A stretch of DNA of 64,000 nucleotides from NCBI RefSeq assembly GCF_030817175.1, contig NZ_JAUSYY010000001.1, forward strand, positions 1,922,001-1,986,000, written 5' to 3'. The notes under the pieces were generated by a model. It saw only the letters and a list, made by a program, of their open reading frames with translations. It made no database searches and had not been told where the DNA came from. The DNA is from Agromyces ramosus. GTDB lineage: Bacteria > Actinomycetota > Actinomycetes > Actinomycetales > Microbacteriaceae. How positions within the stretch are numbered: position 1 is the first letter of the stretch; the number at the start of each line of letters is the position of its first letter. Below are positions 42,722-52,078 of this stretch, one piece after another. The position numbers and the translations under genes are program-made.

Positions 42722-44019
42722 GGTGCCGAGAGTCCCAGTCGTGGGTACAGCACGTCGAAGCCAGCCTCGAGGCCCCCGTTCAGGGCCGAGACGCCGTGGT
42801 CGGCGCCACCCACCACGGCGAACGTCGTCTTCATGCCGGCGGCGGTCGCGGCATCCGCCAGTCGTTCGGTACCCGGCGCGAATGCACCGTCGTCCTCGCC
42901 GACCGTGAAGATCGCCGTCGTGTCGGGATACGGCGTCTTCGACGCCATGATACTCACCGGCTTCACGGCGTCGTAGGCCGCCTGGTCGCCCTGGAAGATC
43001 GACGACCGCACCTCGTCGGGCTGCTCGGCCCCCGCGAACTCGACGGGGGAGATCGCGAGGAGGTTGGCGAACACCTCGGGGTACTTCGACCCGAAGTAGG
43101 CCGCGCACCCGCCGCCGTTGGAGTACCCGGCGACGGTCGTGTACCTGGGGCCCTGCAACACGTTCAGGTTGGCCTTCGCCCACGGCACGACGTCCTGCAT
43201 GACATACGCCTCGGCCATGCCGAGCTCGGTGTCGAGGCACAGGGGATCCTCCGACGGATCGCCCAGCTGGTCGACCACGAGGGCGATGGGGGCCAGCCCG
43301 CCGTGCTCGGCGGCGTACTCGTCGAGCACGGCGCCGATGAAGCTCGCGTCGGGGTCGCCGGGCTGCCCCATCATCATGATGACCAGGGGCAGGCGCGGGG
43401 CATCCGCCACCAGGGCGGCCGGCGGCAGGTAGAGCTGGGCCGGTCGCGCGGGGAAGCCCGAGACGGCGTTCGGCACGCCGGCCTCGACGGTGCCGATTCG
43501 GCCCTTCGCGGGCAGGTCGGGCGGCGGGGTCCAGGTCGCGTAGAGCGGTTCGGCCGGGTCCGTGGCCTGGTCGGGGTCGGGGGGCGGGATGTCGATCGGG
43601 TCGGCCGTCGAGATGTGCAGCATCGACCCGAGGGTCGGGCTCAGGCCATAGGAGGCGTTGACGCCGATGGCGGCGGTCGCGGCGAACAACGGGATCGCCA
43701 GGACCGCGATGAGCTTGCGCCACCAGCGGGAGTACCAGAGGTTCCAGATCGCGAGCGTGCTGCCGGCGAACGCTGCGGGCACCCACCACCAGGTCGCCTC
43801 GTCGACCGGACCGCCGAACGTGTCGAGCAGGTTGACGGCGATCCAGAGCAGCGCGGCACCGACGATCGCCCCGACGATGAGCAGCACGATCACGGTGAGC
43901 ACCCAGGCCCAGCCGGGCCCCCGGCCGAGCAGGTAGATGAACACCGCCGCGGCGAGGGCATACAGCGCGATGACGAACGGACCGTCGACCACGTTCAGCT
44001 CGAGCACGAGATCCCACAC
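42718..44019 (-). CDS. Membrane-anchored esterase (esterase D/mycolyltransferase-like fold)
   Basis: A 433-residue protein with four N-terminal membrane segments (about 10-33, 37-62, 76-95, 102-120) and a C-terminal alpha/beta-hydrolase of the esterase D family (about 170-433). The catalytic set is visible: Ser in VAGYSNGGG near residue 300, Asp in VGEDDGAF and His in [10 protein letters not shown]. The hydrolase would face the outside. The GTG at 44019 is chosen because GAGGGGGCG precedes it; a longer frame would run into the glyS control region. It overlaps the downstream DUF2156 gene by 4 bases, so the two are made together and probably act on the same lipid, for example one adding and the other removing an aminoacyl or acyl group. 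Confidence 0.85.
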   Translation of the reverse strand: MWDLVLELNVVDGPFVIALYALAAAVFIYLLGRGPGWAWVLTVIVLLIVGAIVGAALLWIAVNLLDTFGGPVDEATWWWVPAAFAGSTLAIWNLWYSRWWRKLIAVLAIPLFAATAAIGVNASYGLSPTLGSMLHISTADPIDIPPPDPDQATDPAEPLYATWTPPPDLPAKGRIGTVEAGVPNAVSGFPARPAQLYLPPAALVADAPRLPLVIMMMGQPGDPDASFIGAVLDEYAAEHGGLAPIALVVDQLGDPSEDPLCLDTELGMAEAYVMQDVVPWAKANLNVLQGPRYTTVAGYSNGGGCAAYFGSKYPEVFANLLAISPVEFAGAEQPDEVRSSIFQGDQAAYDAVKPVSIMASKTPYPDTTAIFTVGEDDGAFAPGTERLADAATAAGMKTTFAVVGGADHGVSALNGGLEAGFDVLYPRLGLSAP

Positions 44020-44141
44020 GGTCGCCCCCTCGCCCCCGGTTGTGCTGGGCACAGCGTAACTCCCCCGACCGAGCGCCCGTAGGATGGTGGAACCGTGTCG
44101 ATTTCCGGGCATTCCCCGATCCCAGGACCATTGGAGCCACC

Positions 44142-45527
44142 GTGGCCGCACCCAGCCGTCTCGAATCCGTCATCGCCCTCGCCCAGCATCGGGGGTTCGT
44201 CTTCCAGGCCGGCGAGATCTACGGCGGGTCCCGATCTGCGTGGGACTACGGCCCCCTCGGCGTGGAGCTGAAGGAGAACATCAAGCGCCAGTGGTGGCGC
44301 TACATGGTCACCGGCCGTGACGATGTCGTCGGCCTCGACTCGAGCGTCATCCTGCCCAAGCAGGTGTGGGTGGCATCCGGTCACGTCGGTGTCTTCACCG
44401 ACCCGCTCGTCGAGTGCCTGCACTGCCACAAGCGCTTCCGCGAAGACCACCTGCTCGAGGCCTTCGAGGAGAAGAAGGGCCGTGCGCCCGAGAACGGCAT
44501 GGCCGACATCGCCTGCCCCAACTGCGGCACCCGCGGCCAGTGGACCCCGCCGCGCGACTTCAACATGATGCTGCAGACCTACCTGGGCCCCGTCCAAGAC
44601 GAGTCGGGGCTGCACTACCTCCGTCCCGAGACCGCACAGGGCATCTTCACGAACTTCGCGAACGTGCTGCAGGCGGCGCGCATGAAGCCGCCGTTCGGCA
44701 TCGGCCAGATCGGCAAGTCGTTCCGCAACGAGATCACGCCGGGCAACTTCATCTTCCGCACGCGGGAGTTCGAGCAGATGGAGCTCGAGTACTTCGTCGA
44801 GCCGGGCACCGACGACCACTGGTTCGAGTACTGGCTCGACTACCGGTGGAACTGGTACGTCGACCTGGGCGTCGATCCCGAGAACCTGCGCCGCTTCGAG
44901 CACCCCCAAGACAAGCTGTCGCACTACTCGAAGCGCACCGTCGACATCGAGTACCGCTTCGGCTTCACCGGTGGTGAGTGGGGCGAGCTCGAGGGCGTCG
45001 CCAACCGCACCGACTTCGACCTCAGCACCCACTCCGAGCACTCGGGCAAAGACCTCTCGTACTTCGACCAGTCCAAGAACGAGCGGTGGACCCCGTACGT
45101 GATCGAGCCGGCGGCGGGTCTCACACGCTCGCTCATGGCGTTCCTCGTCGACGCGTACGACGTCGAAGAGGTGCCGAACGCGAAGGGCGGCGTCGACACC
45201 CGCACGGTGCTGCGCCTCGATCCGCGCCTCGCACCGGTGAAGGCCGCGGTGCTGCCGCTGAGCCGCAACGAGCGGTTGTCGCCGCTCGCCCGCGAGGTCG
45301 CGGCGTCCCTTCGCAAGCACTGGAACGTCGACTTCGACGATGCCGGCGCCATCGGCCGTCGCTACCGCCGCCAAGACGAGATCGGCACGCCGTTCTGCAT
45401 CACCGTCGACTTCGACTCGCTCGACGACAACGCGGTGACCGTGCGCGAGCGCGACAGCATGGAGCAGGTGCGGGTGCCGCTCGCCGAGCTCGAGGGGTAT
45501 CTGGCCGCGCGCCTCATCGGGGCGTAG
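44142..45527 (+). CDS. glyS: Glycyl-tRNA synthetase
   Basis: A 461-residue class II aminoacyl-tRNA synthetase of the dimeric, single-chain type that charges tRNA-Gly. [17 protein letters not shown] is the family start; a zinc-binding pair [10 protein letters not shown] and [10 protein letters not shown] follows; motif 2 is [21 protein letters not shown]; motif 3 is [14 protein letters not shown]; the C-terminal anticodon-binding domain begins near [12 protein letters not shown]. The GTG at 44142 is chosen for the TTGGAG just upstream and the standard [15 protein letters not shown] start. It is divergent from the esterase gene and ends against a converging GNAT gene. Confidence 0.97.
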   Translation: MAAPSRLESVIALAQHRGFVFQAGEIYGGSRSAWDYGPLGVELKENIKRQWWRYMVTGRDDVVGLDSSVILPKQVWVASGHVGVFTDPLVECLHCHKRFREDHLLEAFEEKKGRAPENGMADIACPNCGTRGQWTPPRDFNMMLQTYLGPVQDESGLHYLRPETAQGIFTNFANVLQAARMKPPFGIGQIGKSFRNEITPGNFIFRTREFEQMELEYFVEPGTDDHWFEYWLDYRWNWYVDLGVDPENLRRFEHPQDKLSHYSKRTVDIEYRFGFTGGEWGELEGVANRTDFDLSTHSEHSGKDLSYFDQSKNERWTPYVIEPAAGLTRSLMAFLVDAYDVEEVPNAKGGVDTRTVLRLDPRLAPVKAAVLPLSRNERLSPLAREVAASLRKHWNVDFDDAGAIGRRYRRQDEIGTPFCITVDFDSLDDNAVTVRERDSMEQVRVPLAELEGYLAARLIGA

Positions 45528-45538
45528 CCACGGCACGA

Positions 45539-45580
45539 GCAGCTGGGCTGCGGCGCCGGGGCCGGTTGCGGCTCAGCTGC
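45539..45580. terminator. Hairpin between glyS and the GNAT gene
   Basis: GCAGCTGGGCTGC (45539-45551) pairs with GCGGCTCAGCTGC (45568-45580) with two imperfect pairs. It starts 11 bases after the glyS stop and overlaps the last codons of the converging gene. Confidence 0.45.
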
Positions 45581-46265
45581 CGGCCGTGCCCCGCCGGGCC
45601 GCCCACTCTCGGCGGAGCACTCCGTAGATCGCGGTGTCCTGCCACTCGCCGTCGTTGTACTCCTCTTCGAGGATCGTCGCCTCGCGACGCATGCCGAGGC
45701 GCTCGCAGAGGGCAGCGGATGCCGCATTGCGCGCGTCGAGAAAGGCCTGCACGCGGTGCGGATTCAGTGTCTCGAACACGAAGTCGAGCACCGCGCCTGC
45801 GGCCTCGGCGGCGTACCCCAGCCCCTGGAAGTCGGGGTGCAGCACCCAGCCGAGTTCGAGTTGCGCATGCTTCGCGCTCGAGACGCGGATCATGAAATCG
45901 CCGATGACGCGATCGCGCCGCGGATCGTCGACCGACCGTGTGCCCGGCAGCTCGGCGGCCAGCACGACGAAGTCGTCGTCGACCACGAGCAGGCGCCCGG
46001 CGGCGCGCTTCGCCGTGTGGGCGTAGCCCTCGGTGCGGTCGCGTTCGGGCCACGGCAGGTAGCGGAGCACCTCGGGGATGCGCTGGTACTCGTAGACGTC
46101 GGCGGCGTCGGATGCCTCGAGCGGGCGCAGCACGAGGCGCTCGGTGCGCAGCGGATGCTCCGTGAGCGCCGTCGCGTCGTACGGGAAGCGGAGCGCGGGC
46201 GGACCGTCGGCTGCCGCGAGCTCGGCGCGAGTGGCGCCGCTGTTCTGGGTGGCGGAGTCAGGCAT
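45573..46265 (-). CDS. GNAT-family N-acetyltransferase (RimJ/RimL-like)
   Basis: A 230-residue acetyltransferase of the RimJ/RimL type. After a 35-residue variable start come TERLVLRPLEASDAADVYEY, the core strand LGWVLHPDFQGLGYAAEAA with the acetyl-CoA loop (Q-G-x-G-Y-A), and the C-terminal VQAFLDARNAASAALCERLGMRREA block. It would acetylate an amino group of a protein N-terminus or small molecule; the substrate is not predictable. The ATG at 46265 lacks a clear ribosome site, so the real start may be internal. It converges on glyS. Confidence 0.9.
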   Translation of the reverse strand: MPDSATQNSGATRAELAAADGPPALRFPYDATALTEHPLRTERLVLRPLEASDAADVYEYQRIPEVLRYLPWPERDRTEGYAHTAKRAAGRLLVVDDDFVVLAAELPGTRSVDDPRRDRVIGDFMIRVSSAKHAQLELGWVLHPDFQGLGYAAEAAGAVLDFVFETLNPHRVQAFLDARNAASAALCERLGMRREATILEEEYNDGEWQDTAIYGVLRREWAARRGTAGS

Positions 46266-46331
46266 CGTCAGGCAGCGTAGCGCGATCGGGCGACATCGGC
46301 CCGTCGCGCCGGGGCGTGCAGAGCGGACGGC

Positions 46332-47720
46332 TCAGGCTGAGGCGGCGCCACCGGTCGCGCGTTCGCCCGCGGCATCGGCGGAGCTCGCGGCCGGGGCGTC
46401 CGGAGTCACACCGAACACGGCGGCGACCCCGTCGACCCACGCGCGTTGTTCGCCCGCGCGGGCGTGCTCGCGCGAGCGCACCATGGGGGTGTGCAGCAGC
46501 ACGCCGGCCATGTGGCGGAGGGCGGCCTCGGTGCGTCCGTCGTCGTCGCCGCGCGCCTGGGCGCGGGCGATCTCGGCGTCGAGGATGTCGAACACGTGTC
46601 GGCGCAGGGCCACGACGGCCGGTGCGACGTCGAGCTCTTCGCGGGTCTCGCCGAAGACACGCGCCGCCTGGCCGACGATCTCGCGCGCGGCATCGGTGGC
46701 TCCGAGCTCTTCGAGGGGCGCGTGGATGCGGATGGTCTCGAGGTCGAGCAGCTCGACGCCCGACACGAGGGTGACATCGGGCGAGACGTTGCGCGGCAGG
46801 CCGAGGTCGATCACGAGCTGGCGGGCGGCGGGGGTGGAGCTCGGCTCGGGCACGGTGGTGATCGCGGCCGGCGCCGACACCGCAGCCGAGGCGCCGGATG
46901 CCCCGAGCTCAGCGCGCCCGGCCTCGATGAGCGCCCGGTCGACCACATGGTGCTCGACCGTCGTGCACGTGACGATCACGTCGGCGCTCGCCGCAGCCGC
47001 GGCGTAGTCGGCCTTGGCAACGGCCTCGATCGAGTGGTTCGCGGCGAACCTCGAGGCGCGGCCCGACGGGGAGTACACGCGCACGTCGCTCGCACCGCGG
47101 TCGCGGAGCGCGGCGAGCGAGGCGCCCGCGAAGCGGCCGGTGCCGACGAGCAGCACGCGCGTGCCGGCCCAGTCGGTGATGCGGCTCTCGGCGAGGTCGA
47201 GGGCGAGGCGCACGAGCGAGCGCCCTTCGCCGCCGATGCCGGTCTCGTTCTTCACGCGGCGCGAGGTCTGCGAGGCGCGCTGGAAGAGCCGCTCGAGGTC
47301 GGGAGTCGTGGTGCCTTCGGCGCGGGCGCGCTCGAGTGAACGTCGCACCTGCCCGGCGATCTCGCCCTCGCCGATGACGACGGACTCGAGGCCGGAGGCC
47401 ACGGCGAACAGGTGCCCGGCCACCGCGTTGCCGTGCACGAACCCGAACGTCGTGCGCAGTTCGTCGGGCTCGAGGCCGGCGACCGTGCCGACCGCGCGGA
47501 TCGCCTCGTGCACGGCGGGCACGGGCGAGTCGCCCGAGTGCGCATCGAGGTCGAGGTCGAGGTAGGCCTCGAAGCGGTTGCAGGTGGCGACGACGACGGC
47601 GCCCTGGAGGGCGTCGTGGCCGTCGACGATGCGCGTCGCCGCCGTCTCCGCGTTCGCCGAAAGACGCTCGAGCATGTCGAACTCGGCGTTCTTGTGACTC
47701 GCGGTGAGACAGATGAGCAC
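46332..47720 (-). CDS. hemA: Glutamyl-tRNA reductase
   Basis: The first enzyme of C5-type tetrapyrrole synthesis, reducing Glu-tRNA to glutamate-1-semialdehyde with NADPH. The 462-residue protein has the catalytic Cys47 in VVATCNRFEAYL, GEGEIAGQVRRSLERAR, RVKNETGIGGEGRSL, the Rossmann loop VLLVGTGRFAG and IDLGLPRNVSPD. The C-terminal dimer helix is followed by an Ala-rich tail. The start is a GTG at 47720. It is on the opposite strand from the other heme genes but only about 1 kb away. A 16-base inverted repeat lies 47 bases upstream of the start. Its product feeds HemL at 60.2 kb. Confidence 0.95.
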   Translation of the reverse strand: MLICLTASHKNAEFDMLERLSANAETAATRIVDGHDALQGAVVVATCNRFEAYLDLDLDAHSGDSPVPAVHEAIRAVGTVAGLEPDELRTTFGFVHGNAVAGHLFAVASGLESVVIGEGEIAGQVRRSLERARAEGTTTPDLERLFQRASQTSRRVKNETGIGGEGRSLVRLALDLAESRITDWAGTRVLLVGTGRFAGASLAALRDRGASDVRVYSPSGRASRFAANHSIEAVAKADYAAAAASADVIVTCTTVEHHVVDRALIEAGRAELGASGASAAVSAPAAITTVPEPSSTPAARQLVIDLGLPRNVSPDVTLVSGVELLDLETIRIHAPLEELGATDAAREIVGQAARVFGETREELDVAPAVVALRRHVFDILDAEIARAQARGDDDGRTEAALRHMAGVLLHTPMVRSREHARAGEQRAWVDGVAAVFGVTPDAPAASSADAAGERATGGAASA

Positions 47721-47766
47721 GAGTGGATTCTACCCGCCGTCGAATGGAGGTTCGCCCAGTGCCGAC

Positions 47767-47782
47767 ACTGAGCAAACTCAGT
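47767..47782. promoter_or_regulatory. Inverted repeat upstream of hemA, possible operator
   Basis: ACTGAG (47767-47772), CAAA, CTCAGT (47777-47782) form a perfect 6-bp inverted repeat 46 bases before the hemA start. It fits a repressor site better than a terminator. It does not match the Rex or DtxR consensus. Confidence 0.4.
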
Positions 47783-47819
47783 TTCGCACGTTCAGGTCGC
47801 CTCGAGCGCTCACCGGGCA

Positions 47820-48539
47820 TCAGCGCCCGGTCAGCACCCGGCCCTGGCGGATGATCGGGATCGGCGCCGTCAACGGCGGAAGCTCGAGACCCGCGGACGC
47901 CAGCGCCGCGCGGTGCTTCGCCTTCCAGCTGCGCACCACGGCGAAGAACGGCGCATCCGACAGCGCGAACCGCCCCGGCCGCTCGTCGGCGAGGATGATC
48001 GGCAGTTCGACGCTCACGCGGCCGCGTCGCACGCGCAGCACGAGCACCGACACGACCGAGGTGCCCGCGACGACGGTGTCGCTGCGGATGCCCCGCACTT
48101 CCCGCCACGGGAAGTACGCGGCGCGGCGGGGCCGGCGGCCACCGTTCCAGAGCGAGACGCCGAGCTCGTCCGCCACGAGCGAGTAGCGGGCCGCGAGCCT
48201 CGTCGGCCGCGAGGCATCCGTCAGCTCGGTGAGGCTCGAGACGAGTACACGGCTCCGGATGCCGCAGCTCACCTCGCCGCGCACCGACGCCTCGAGGGCG
48301 CGCCGACGGGCGCGGGCCCTGGCGAGCTCGCCGAGGCGCACGAACATCCAGATGACGGTCGCAAGCACCGCGAGCACCGAGCTCACCACGGCGATGCGTT
48401 CGGCCGCAGGAACCGGCGGAAGGCGCACGACGATGCGCTCGAGGGAGCCGGAGCCGGCGATCAGCGTGGCGATGACGAGGGTCGCCGCGATCGCGACGAG
48501 CACGGTGATGCCGCCGCGATGCGGGGCAGCGTCGTTCAT
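47820..48539 (-). CDS. Membrane protein of unknown function with PH-like soluble part
   Basis: A 239-residue protein I do not recognise. Two N-terminal membrane segments (about 11-33 and 45-68) are followed by an Arg-rich stretch and a soluble beta-rich domain with ARYSLVADELGVSLWNGG and AAYFPWREVRGIRSD, which resembles the PH-like fold of small actinobacterial membrane proteins. The ATG at 48539 is chosen because a GAGG lies 6 bases upstream and the preceding frame is low-complexity. It sits between hemA and hemE on the hemA strand; no role in heme synthesis can be inferred beyond position. Confidence 0.75.
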   Translation of the reverse strand: MNDAAPHRGGITVLVAIAATLVIATLIAGSGSLERIVVRLPPVPAAERIAVVSSVLAVLATVIWMFVRLGELARARARRRALEASVRGEVSCGIRSRVLVSSLTELTDASRPTRLAARYSLVADELGVSLWNGGRRPRRAAYFPWREVRGIRSDTVVAGTSVVSVLVLRVRRGRVSVELPIILADERPGRFALSDAPFFAVVRSWKAKHRAALASAGLELPPLTAPIPIIRQGRVLTGR

Positions 48540-48781
48540 CGTCGGCCTCGCGGGGTCTGCGCGGAGAGGGGACACAGCGATGTGAGGGACATGGGTTCTC
48601 CGTGGGGTGCGGAGGCGCGCGAGCGGGGTAACACGCACGTCGTCGTGCTCGGGGGGCGCACAACGTCTCGACCTTAGCGCCGGGCGCCGCCTCAATGTAA
48701 GCCTTCCTTTCAAACTCGCATGCTGCGCTCGCGCAGCGCCGGGTGCTCGCCGACACGGAACCCCCAGCCCGATACGCGACA

Positions 48782-49930
48782 ATGTCCTGCGTGATCCTCT
48801 CCCCGCAGCACCCGCTCTCCGCCGGCCTCACGTCTGACTCGCGACTCGTGCGCGCCTATAGAGGAGAGCGCTCCGACACGACGCCCGTCTGGTTCATGCG
48901 GCAGGCGGGGCGGTCGCTGCCCGAGTACCGCGACCTGCGCGTCGGCACGCGCATGCTCGACGCGTGCCTCGACCCGGCCATGGCGAGCGAGATCACACTG
49001 CAGCCGGTGCGCCGGCACCGGGTCGACGCGGGCATCTTCTTCAGCGACATCGTGGTGCCGCTGAAGCTCGTGGGCGTCGACGTCGAGATCCAGCCGGGTC
49101 GCGGCCCGGTCTTCGGCACGGGCTATGCCGATGCTGCGGCCGTCGCCGAGCTCACGGCGATCGACCCTGCACGGCTCGACGAGGCATCCGCCCCCATCAC
49201 CGAAGCGGTTCAGCGCACCATCGCGGAGCTCGCGACGACCGACAACGGCTCGGGCACGCCGACCCCGCTCATCGGCTTCGCGGGCGCCCCGTTCACCCTC
49301 GCCGCATACCTCACGGAAGGCGGCCCCTCGAAGGACCACCTCGCCGCGCGCACCCTCATGCACGCCGACGCCGGCGCCTGGCGCGCGCTCATGGAGTGGA
49401 CCGCCGAGCTCACCGGACGCTTCCTGCGCACGCAGGTGCTGGCCGGGGCATCCGCCGCCCAGCTCTTCGACTCGTGGGCGGGCGCGCTCTCGCTCGCCGA
49501 CTACGAACGGCACGTGGCGCCTGCCTCGGCGACGGCGCTGTCGTTCGTGCACGACCTCGCCTACGAGACGACGGATGCCTCGGGCACCGCCCTCACCCGC
49601 CAGGTGCCGGTGGTGCACTTCGGCGTCGGCACCGGCGAGCTGCTCGGTGCCATGCACGGCATCGGCGTCGACACGGTCGGCGTCGACTACCGCGTGCCGC
49701 TCGATGTCGCATCGGCGCGCGTCGGCGCCGACGTGCCGCTGCAGGGCAACCTCGATCCGGCACTCCTCGCCGCGCCGTGGCCGGTGCTCGAGGCGGCGGT
49801 ACGCGAGGTGCTCCGGCAGGGGGAGGTCGCCCCGGCGCACGTCTTCAACCTCGGCCACGGCGTGCCGCCCGAGACCGACCCGACGGTGCTCACCCGGGTG
49901 GTCGAGCTCGTGCACGAGGCCGCCGCATGA
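48782..49930 (+). CDS. hemE: Uroporphyrinogen III decarboxylase
   Basis: Converts uroporphyrinogen III to coproporphyrinogen III. FMRQAGRSLPEYR (about 38-50) is the substrate-binding signature, followed by FFSDIVVPL, FAGAPFTLAAYL, QLFDSWAGALSL, HFGVGTGEL, QGNLDPALLAAP and FNLGHGVPPETDP. The ATG at 48782 is used; GATACG 6 bases before it looks like a -10 box, so the mRNA may be leaderless. A GTG at 48791 and an upstream ATG at 48743 are alternatives. Its stop overlaps the start of the next gene by 4 bases. It begins the forward-strand heme operon and is divergent from the small membrane protein gene. Confidence 0.96.
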   Translation: MSCVILSPQHPLSAGLTSDSRLVRAYRGERSDTTPVWFMRQAGRSLPEYRDLRVGTRMLDACLDPAMASEITLQPVRRHRVDAGIFFSDIVVPLKLVGVDVEIQPGRGPVFGTGYADAAAVAELTAIDPARLDEASAPITEAVQRTIAELATTDNGSGTPTPLIGFAGAPFTLAAYLTEGGPSKDHLAARTLMHADAGAWRALMEWTAELTGRFLRTQVLAGASAAQLFDSWAGALSLADYERHVAPASATALSFVHDLAYETTDASGTALTRQVPVVHFGVGTGELLGAMHGIGVDTVGVDYRVPLDVASARVGADVPLQGNLDPALLAAPWPVLEAAVREVLRQGEVAPAHVFNLGHGVPPETDPTVLTRVVELVHEAAA

Positions 49931-51465
49931 CCGACGCACCCCGTGCCGACGCGGCGGCGCGCGACCCGCAGCATGCGGCGGTCGACGTGGTCGTCGTGGG
50001 CGGCGGCGTCGCGGGGCTCGTCGCCGCACTCGAGTGCGCGAAGGTCGGATTGAAGGTCACCCTGCTCGAGCGCCGCGCTGAGCTCGGCGGATGCGTCGGT
50101 CGCATCGAACTCGACGGCCTCACGCTCGACAGCGGCGCCGAGTCCTTCGCGACGCGAGGTGGCACGGTCGCCGAGCTGCTCACGACCCTCGGGCTCGACG
50201 GCGACGTCGTCGACCCGAACCGCGCCGGTGCGTGGCTTGCGATGCCGGGGTCGAACGGCAAGGCCGGCGGCGTCGCCGCAGCCCCGCTCCCGAAGACCGG
50301 CATGCTCGGCATCCCCGCGAACCCGCTCGGCGACGACGTGCGCCGCATCATCGGGTGGCGCGGCGCGATCCGCGCCTATGCCGACCGGATCATGCCGATC
50401 CTCCGCATCGGGCGCGCTCACAGCCTCGGCGAGCTCGTGCGCAAGCGGATGGGTGCCGCCGTGCTCGACCGGCTCGTGACCCCGATCTCGGCGGGCGTCT
50501 ACTCGGCCGATCCGGATGAGCTCGACCTCGATGTCGTCGCACCGGGCCTCAACGAGGCGATGACCCGCATGGGCTCGCTCTCGGGCGGCGTCGGCCAGCT
50601 CGTCGAGGAACGCAAGGCCGGCAGCGCCGTGCGCGGACTGCGCGGCGGGATGCACCGACTCGTCGACACGCTCGCCGCCGAGCTGCGGCGATTCGACGTC
50701 ACCGTCACCACGTCGGCCGAGGTGCGCGACCTCGAGCGCCTTCGAGCGCGGGCCGCCGGAGCCGGCGACGCCGATGCCGGCGGCGCCGACATCCCCGAGT
50801 GGCGTGTCGCCGCCACCACCGCCGACGGCGACCTCCTCGTCGACACCCGCTTCGTGATCCTCGCGGCGCCCGCGCAGTCCTCACGGCGGCTCCTCGTCGA
50901 GGCCGTCGACGGGTGGACGGATGCCGCCGATTGGCCGGCCGCGGCATCCGTCGACCTCGTCACGCTCGTGCTCGACGCACCGGCGCTCGACGCGGTGCCC
51001 CGCGGAACGGGCGTGCTGGTCGCGGCGGGCACCGAGGGAGTCACCGCGAAGGCGCTCACGCACTCGACCGCGAAGTGGCAGTGGCTGGCCGAGGCGGCGG
51101 GCCGCCGGCACGTCGTGCGTCTCTCCTACGGCCGGGCCGGGGCATCCAACCCGCTCGACGGGCTCGCCGACGACGCGGTCGCCCGCATCGCGCTCGCCGA
51201 CGCCTCGGCGCTGCTCGACGTGCACCTCGATGAGCGGATGCTCCGCGCCTCGGGTCGCACGGCCTGGCGCGACGCCCTCTCGCACGCGAGCCTCGGACAA
51301 CAGCATCGCGTGCGCGAACTCGAGGACGCCCTCGCCGCCGAACCCTCCATCGAGGCGACCGGGTCCTGGATCGCGGGCACGGGCCTCGCATCGGTCGTGC
51401 CGCACGCCCTCGAGGTCGCGCACCGCGTGCGCCACCGCGCCCTGCACCTCGACGGCATCGCATAG
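49927..51465 (+). CDS. cgoX: Coproporphyrinogen III oxidase (HemY/CgoX-type flavoprotein)
   Basis: A 512-residue FAD protein formerly called protoporphyrinogen oxidase HemY/HemG. The FAD loop VVVVGGGVAGLVAAL is at about 21-35; LLERRAELGGCVGRIELDG follows, and the late FAD segment includes EATGSWIAGTGLASVVPHALEVA. In actinobacteria with ChdC it oxidises coproporphyrinogen III to coproporphyrin III, so cgoX is the fitting name. An Ala/Gly-rich insert near residues 275-290 separates two parts of the substrate domain. The ATG overlaps the hemE stop (ATGA), which shows coupling. It is the last heme gene before the envelope trio. Confidence 0.94.
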   Translation: MTDAPRADAAARDPQHAAVDVVVVGGGVAGLVAALECAKVGLKVTLLERRAELGGCVGRIELDGLTLDSGAESFATRGGTVAELLTTLGLDGDVVDPNRAGAWLAMPGSNGKAGGVAAAPLPKTGMLGIPANPLGDDVRRIIGWRGAIRAYADRIMPILRIGRAHSLGELVRKRMGAAVLDRLVTPISAGVYSADPDELDLDVVAPGLNEAMTRMGSLSGGVGQLVEERKAGSAVRGLRGGMHRLVDTLAAELRRFDVTVTTSAEVRDLERLRARAAGAGDADAGGADIPEWRVAATTADGDLLVDTRFVILAAPAQSSRRLLVEAVDGWTDAADWPAAASVDLVTLVLDAPALDAVPRGTGVLVAAGTEGVTAKALTHSTAKWQWLAEAAGRRHVVRLSYGRAGASNPLDGLADDAVARIALADASALLDVHLDERMLRASGRTAWRDALSHASLGQQHRVRELEDALAAEPSIEATGSWIAGTGLASVVPHALEVAHRVRHRALHLDGIA

Positions 51466-51565
51466 CCGGAACGGAATATTCCGGCGCAACCCCCTTGCGC
51501 GGCCCGCGTCGGGGTCTACGCTGGAGAAGTCCGCTTGAGTGATCCACAGGGGAGATGGGGTGCAC

Positions 51566-52057
51566 ATGAGGGGCAAGATCCTCTTCGTCGCCGGGCTCGG
51601 CGTCGGCTACGTGCTGGGCACGCGCGCCGGCCGCGAGCGCTACGAACAGATCCGCAAGGCCGCCGAGAGCGTCTGGAACGCACCGACGGTGCAGCAGGGC
51701 GTCGGCACGGTGAAGGAATTCGCGTCGGCACGCATCGGCGACGTCTCCGACACGGTCCTCGACGGCGTGAAATCGCTCATCGGCAATGCGACGCGCGGCT
51801 CCGGGGCATCAAAGAGCAATGTCTCGAGCGCCGCCAAGTCGGCCAAGGCGGGCGTCTCGAAGAGCGCGCAGGCTGCGAGATCGGCGGTCGATGCGGCCGC
51901 AGATGCGATCGACGACGTCATCGACGAGGCCGCGAAGACGGCGTCGGCCGCGGCATCCGCGTCGAAGTCCTCGACGTCTGCGTCCAAGCCGGCGCGAAAG
52001 CCGGCATCCGGCGGCACGTCGAACTCACGCGGCACGACCTCGTCATCCAACTCCTGA
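51566..52057 (+). CDS. YtxH-domain membrane-associated protein
   Basis: A 163-residue protein. The start MRGKILFVAGLGVGYVLGTRAG is a YtxH-type glycine-zipper membrane segment, followed by RERYEQIRKAAESVW and a long Ala/Ser/Lys-rich, helix-forming tail. Such proteins are linked to general stress and the cell envelope; their function is unknown. The ATG at 51566 gives the family start, with GGAGATGGGG upstream; GTGs at 51560 and 51539 are alternatives. It is followed after 21 bases by a holin-like gene and then a DUF3618 gene, a trio common in actinobacteria. Confidence 0.85.
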   Translation: MRGKILFVAGLGVGYVLGTRAGRERYEQIRKAAESVWNAPTVQQGVGTVKEFASARIGDVSDTVLDGVKSLIGNATRGSGASKSNVSSAAKSAKAGVSKSAQAARSAVDAAADAIDDVIDEAAKTASAAASASKSSTSASKPARKPASGGTSNSRGTTSSSNS

Positions 52058-52078
52058 CCCACCGGAGGTGACCTCGCG

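Noticed and set aside
41315..42976. A plus-strand frame of over 500 codons opposite the DUF2156 gene
   Set aside because: Composition is Glu/Arg/Asp/His repeats typical of antisense GC frames, and it would cross the end of the esterase gene.
44019..44142. A T-box or glycine riboswitch before glyS
   Set aside because: The 120-base divergent gap has no T-box core, no tandem glycine-aptamer pattern and only a simple ribosome site.
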